64,000 nucleotides of DNA, taken from Vicinamibacterales bacterium. Its GTDB lineage: Bacteria; Acidobacteriota; Vicinamibacteria; Vicinamibacterales; UBA2999. This document shows, one piece after another, positions 61,745 to 64,000 of this stretch (positions are counted from its first letter, which is position 1; each line of letters starts with the position of its first letter). The position numbers and the translations under genes are program-made. Under the pieces are notes generated by a model. That model was not told where the DNA came from, did no database searches, and saw only the letters and a list, made by a program, of their open reading frames with translations. The DNA is taken from the NCBI GenBank assembly GCA_041659285.1, contig JBAZYO010000003.1, positions 186,001 to 250,000 on the forward strand. The letters run 5' to 3'.

Positions 61745-63139
61745 CTACAAGTAGCTGAGCGGATCGATCCCGTACTCGGCGGGATCGAGCGGCGCGGTGA
61801 TCGCCTTGGGGCCGGGGCCCTCGTCGGGCGCCTCCCAGAGGTTCACGTCCAGCGGCACGTCCAGGCGTTCGCGCGACGGCGAGACAATGACGCGGACCCG
61901 GGGCTTGTACGGTTCCGGGGCGTGCACCGCGATCACCACGGCGAGCGCGCCGGAATCGAGTCGCACCAGGTTGCCGGGCGGGTAGATGCCGAGCAACTGC
62001 GTGAAGCGCCGCACCAGGTGCTGGTCGAACTGCTGGCCGTCGTTGCGCTTCATCACCTGGAGGATGCGGTCCGACGGGAACGCCTGCTGGTAGGAGCGCT
62101 GCGAGCGCATGGCGTCATAGACGTCGGCGATGCTGCACAGCATGGTGCCGAGGTTGAGGCCGGCCCGTGAGACGCCAAACGGGTAGCCGGTGCCGTCGAG
62201 GCGCAGGTGATGCTCGAAGGCAATCACCGGCGCGATCGCCGGCATCTCCGGCGTGCGCCGCAGGATCTCGGCGCCGTCCACCACGTGCATCCGCATGATG
62301 TTGAACTCGCTGTCGGTCAGCTTGTCGGGCTTGTTGAGGATCTCGGTCGGCGTCCGCACCTTGCCGATGTCGTGCATCAGCGCCGCCAGCCCGAGCTCGC
62401 GCAGCATCGAACCCTCCATGCCGAGCGCGCGCGCCTGCGACATGGTGAGAATCGACACGTTCACCATGTGCGTAAACGTGTAGTTGTCGTAGTTCTTGAG
62501 CGCGGTGAGCGCGATCAGGGCGGTGCGGTTGGCCGACACCGCCTGCGCCAGCGAGTCGATCAGGACCCGCGCCGCCTTGGGATCCGGCGTCCCTTCGGCC
62601 TTGGTCATTTCCCACACCGCGCCGGCCACATTCGAGGCGTCGGCGTACAAGCGCCGGATGGTCGCCACGTCGGCCGCCGAGGCCTCGACCTTCTGCTCGG
62701 TCTGGATGCGGCCGACGCGAATGTGCGGCAGGGCGGCGAGCACGCCGAGCGGATCGCTCGGCTCGACCCCGGGGCCGCTCTGCCCGGGGCGCCGCTCGGG
62801 ATGCGCGATGGTCTGCGCCAGGGTCGACAACTCCTCGGGCGTGACGCCGCGGTCGAAGACGATGCGCTCGATGCCCAGCGCCTTCAGGCGGCGGATCATC
62901 TCGCCCATCGATTCGGCCGCCCGCGGCAGCGGCGTGTCGCCGACGATCACCTCGTTGCCGATGATGCCGATCGCGATCGACGGTTGATCGGTCAGCAGCA
63001 GGGTGACGGATTCGTTGAGGGCGTCGAACGCCCGCTGCACCAGCGGATGCGCCGGCGCGTAGAGCTGGGCGCCACGTAACGCGGCGCCCAGACGCCGCAT
63101 GAACTCGTCGGCCGTTCGTAACCGGGTGACGGGATCCAT
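61745..63139 (-). CDS. HD-GYP domain phosphodiesterase-like protein (464 aa)
   Basis: C-terminal HD domain (ALMHDIGKVRTPTEIL) with the GYP signature DGTGYP and the following helices (SIADVYDAMRSQRSYQQ). N-terminal 200 residues are helical without a known domain. May degrade c-di-GMP, opposing the diguanylate cyclase at 46008. ATG overlaps the HEAT gene stop by one base (TGATG). Confidence 0.85.
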   Translation of the reverse strand: MDPVTRLRTADEFMRRLGAALRGAQLYAPAHPLVQRAFDALNESVTLLLTDQPSIAIGIIGNEVIVGDTPLPRAAESMGEMIRRLKALGIERIVFDRGVTPEELSTLAQTIAHPERRPGQSGPGVEPSDPLGVLAALPHIRVGRIQTEQKVEASAADVATIRRLYADASNVAGAVWEMTKAEGTPDPKAARVLIDSLAQAVSANRTALIALTALKNYDNYTFTHMVNVSILTMSQARALGMEGSMLRELGLAALMHDIGKVRTPTEILNKPDKLTDSEFNIMRMHVVDGAEILRRTPEMPAIAPVIAFEHHLRLDGTGYPFGVSRAGLNLGTMLCSIADVYDAMRSQRSYQQAFPSDRILQVMKRNDGQQFDQHLVRRFTQLLGIYPPGNLVRLDSGALAVVIAVHAPEPYKPRVRVIVSPSRERLDVPLDVNLWEAPDEGPGPKAITAPLDPAEYGIDPLSYL

Positions 63140-64000
63140 CACTGGGCCCTCCGCATCGGAGGCCGCATCGGTGGCGCCTCGGCGAGCGCGGTCTTGGCGG
63201 CGCGTTTGACGCCGCCCGCCCCGCGCTCGGCCGCCTCGGTCAGCGCCCGCTCGGCGCTCGGCAGGCTGATGCCTCGCAGCGCCCGGGCCGCGGCGCTGCG
63301 AATGCGCGCGGTGCGGCCCGGCGCGTACCACTCGCCGCGATGCAGGATGTCCTTCAGCGTTGCCACCGACCGCTCGTCGTTGGCGACGCGGCCCAGCGAT
63401 TCGATCGTCGACAGGTAGTCACCCTCGAGCGATCCCGTGTACCCGGTGTGCGTGAGGAGGTGGACGAAGAGGGGAGCGGCGCGCTCGTCGCGCAGCGACC
63501 CGAGCGCCTGCATGATCGCGTCACGCGTGTGGGGCTTGCCGCTCTTGAGCGCCTGCTCGAGCGCCCCGTAGGCCTCGTTGGTGCCAATCTGCACGATCGC
63601 CCGCAGCGCCTCCCGCTGCACTTGCGGGTCGGCATCGTCCAGCAGGCCGCGCAGGTCGGGCAGCGCGGCTTCGCCGCCAAGCGCACGGAGCAGGTCCACG
63701 GCCGCCCGCCGCACCGCGGGGTTGGGCGAGGTGCGCAGCTCGTCCGCGTACTGGCGCGCCGCGGTGCCGAACCCGATCAGGATGTCGCGCAGGCGGCGCA
63801 CGGTGCGCGCGTTGTCTTCGGCGGCCAGCGCATCCGCCAGCGGTTCCACGAGCACCGGGCCAATCGTCGCGCAGATTTGCGCCGCGAGGCCGACCTCGCC
63901 ATCCGTCGCCTGGCGCAGGAACAGCGCGAGGTGGCGCACGAGGGCGCCGTCCACGAGCCGCGTCACGCCGGCCGCGGCGTACGCCGCGGACGGCGCCTCG
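63139..64000 (-). CDS. HEAT-repeat protein, 3' part (N-terminus outside the window)
   Basis: The frame stays open to the window edge (no start seen), and the stop is at 63139-63141. The visible 280 residues contain HEAT-like pairs of helices (PAVRRAAVDLLRALG, PQVQREALRAIVQIG, DAIMQALGSLRDERAAP, RIRSAAARALRGI). Protein-interaction scaffold; couples translationally to the HD-GYP gene. Confidence 0.75.
   Translation of the reverse strand, partial: EAPSAAYAAAGVTRLVDGALVRHLALFLRQATDGEVGLAAQICATIGPVLVEPLADALAAEDNARTVRRLRDILIGFGTAARQYADELRTSPNPAVRRAAVDLLRALGGEAALPDLRGLLDDADPQVQREALRAIVQIGTNEAYGALEQALKSGKPHTRDAIMQALGSLRDERAAPLFVHLLTHTGYTGSLEGDYLSTIESLGRVANDERSVATLKDILHRGEWYAPGRTARIRSAAARALRGISLPSAERALTEAAERGAGGVKRAAKTALAEAPPMRPPMRRAQ

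Overview
The window looks like a chromosomal segment of a GC-rich Acidobacteriota, probably from the Vicinamibacteria (subdivision 6) side. This is inferred from the VWFA-related exported protein at 518-2638, the many secreted peptidases, the S9/BNR exported protein pair, zf-HC2 anti-sigma factors fused to long C-terminal parts, and short palindromic repeats at gene ends. No marker gene such as rRNA is present. No prophage, insertion sequence, CRISPR array or plasmid function was seen. Coding density is high and most intergenic gaps are under 120 bp.

Layout. 1-430: 5' part of a Xaa-Pro peptidase (-). 518-3410: VWA protein, PrcB-like protein and DUF4870 membrane protein (+), translationally coupled. 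3479-8958: exported protein, zinc-ribbon protein, M28 peptidase and a hybrid histidine kinase just downstream of glucan phosphorylase (8965-11127, -). 11167-13946: serine/threonine dehydratase-like enzyme (-), P1 peptidase and two small ORFs (+). 13948-22991: trmL and a compact leuA-leuB-leuC-leuD-ilvB-ilvN-ilvC cluster (-) with a divergent LysR regulator. 23032-28621: tRNA-Leu(CAG), phospholipase D-type enzyme, uridine kinase, small membrane proteins, PrsW-like protease, and a Tat-exported aminotransferase. 28679-34060: S9 dipeptidyl peptidase and a 1006-aa Asp-box propeller protein, divergent from a 39-bp gap. 34085-39163: sigma factor, anti-sigma/TPR/CHAT-like fusion and a Tat-exported protein of unknown function (-). 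39378-45884: response regulator, small membrane protein, SGNH hydrolase, SppA and PpiD-like foldase. 46008-54113: diguanylate cyclase, mreB-mreC-mreD-mrdA-rodA and ribonuclease E/G. 54174-57267: exported protein, DUF4097 protein, anti-sigma and ECF sigma. 57337-64000: MGMT-like protein, beta-barrel protein, S8 protease, amidohydrolase lipoprotein, HD-GYP protein and a HEAT-repeat protein that runs off the window.

How the parts work together. The leu/ilv block covers 2-isopropylmalate synthesis through 2-oxoisocaproate, plus the acetolactate and ketol-acid steps; ilvD and ilvE are not here. The mre/rod block is the cell-elongation machinery. A GGDEF protein and an HD-GYP protein give c-di-GMP synthesis and possible breakdown. 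Two separate sigma/anti-sigma operons suggest envelope sensing.

The most unusual locus is 34085-39163. A caspase/separase-fold CHAT domain, apparently lacking both catalytic residues, is joined through a TPR array and one membrane helix to a zinc-finger anti-sigma domain. It lies immediately behind its sigma factor and in front of a Tat substrate. A second theme is that at least four families of short repeats abut or form stop codons, and one supplies the N-terminus of LeuD.
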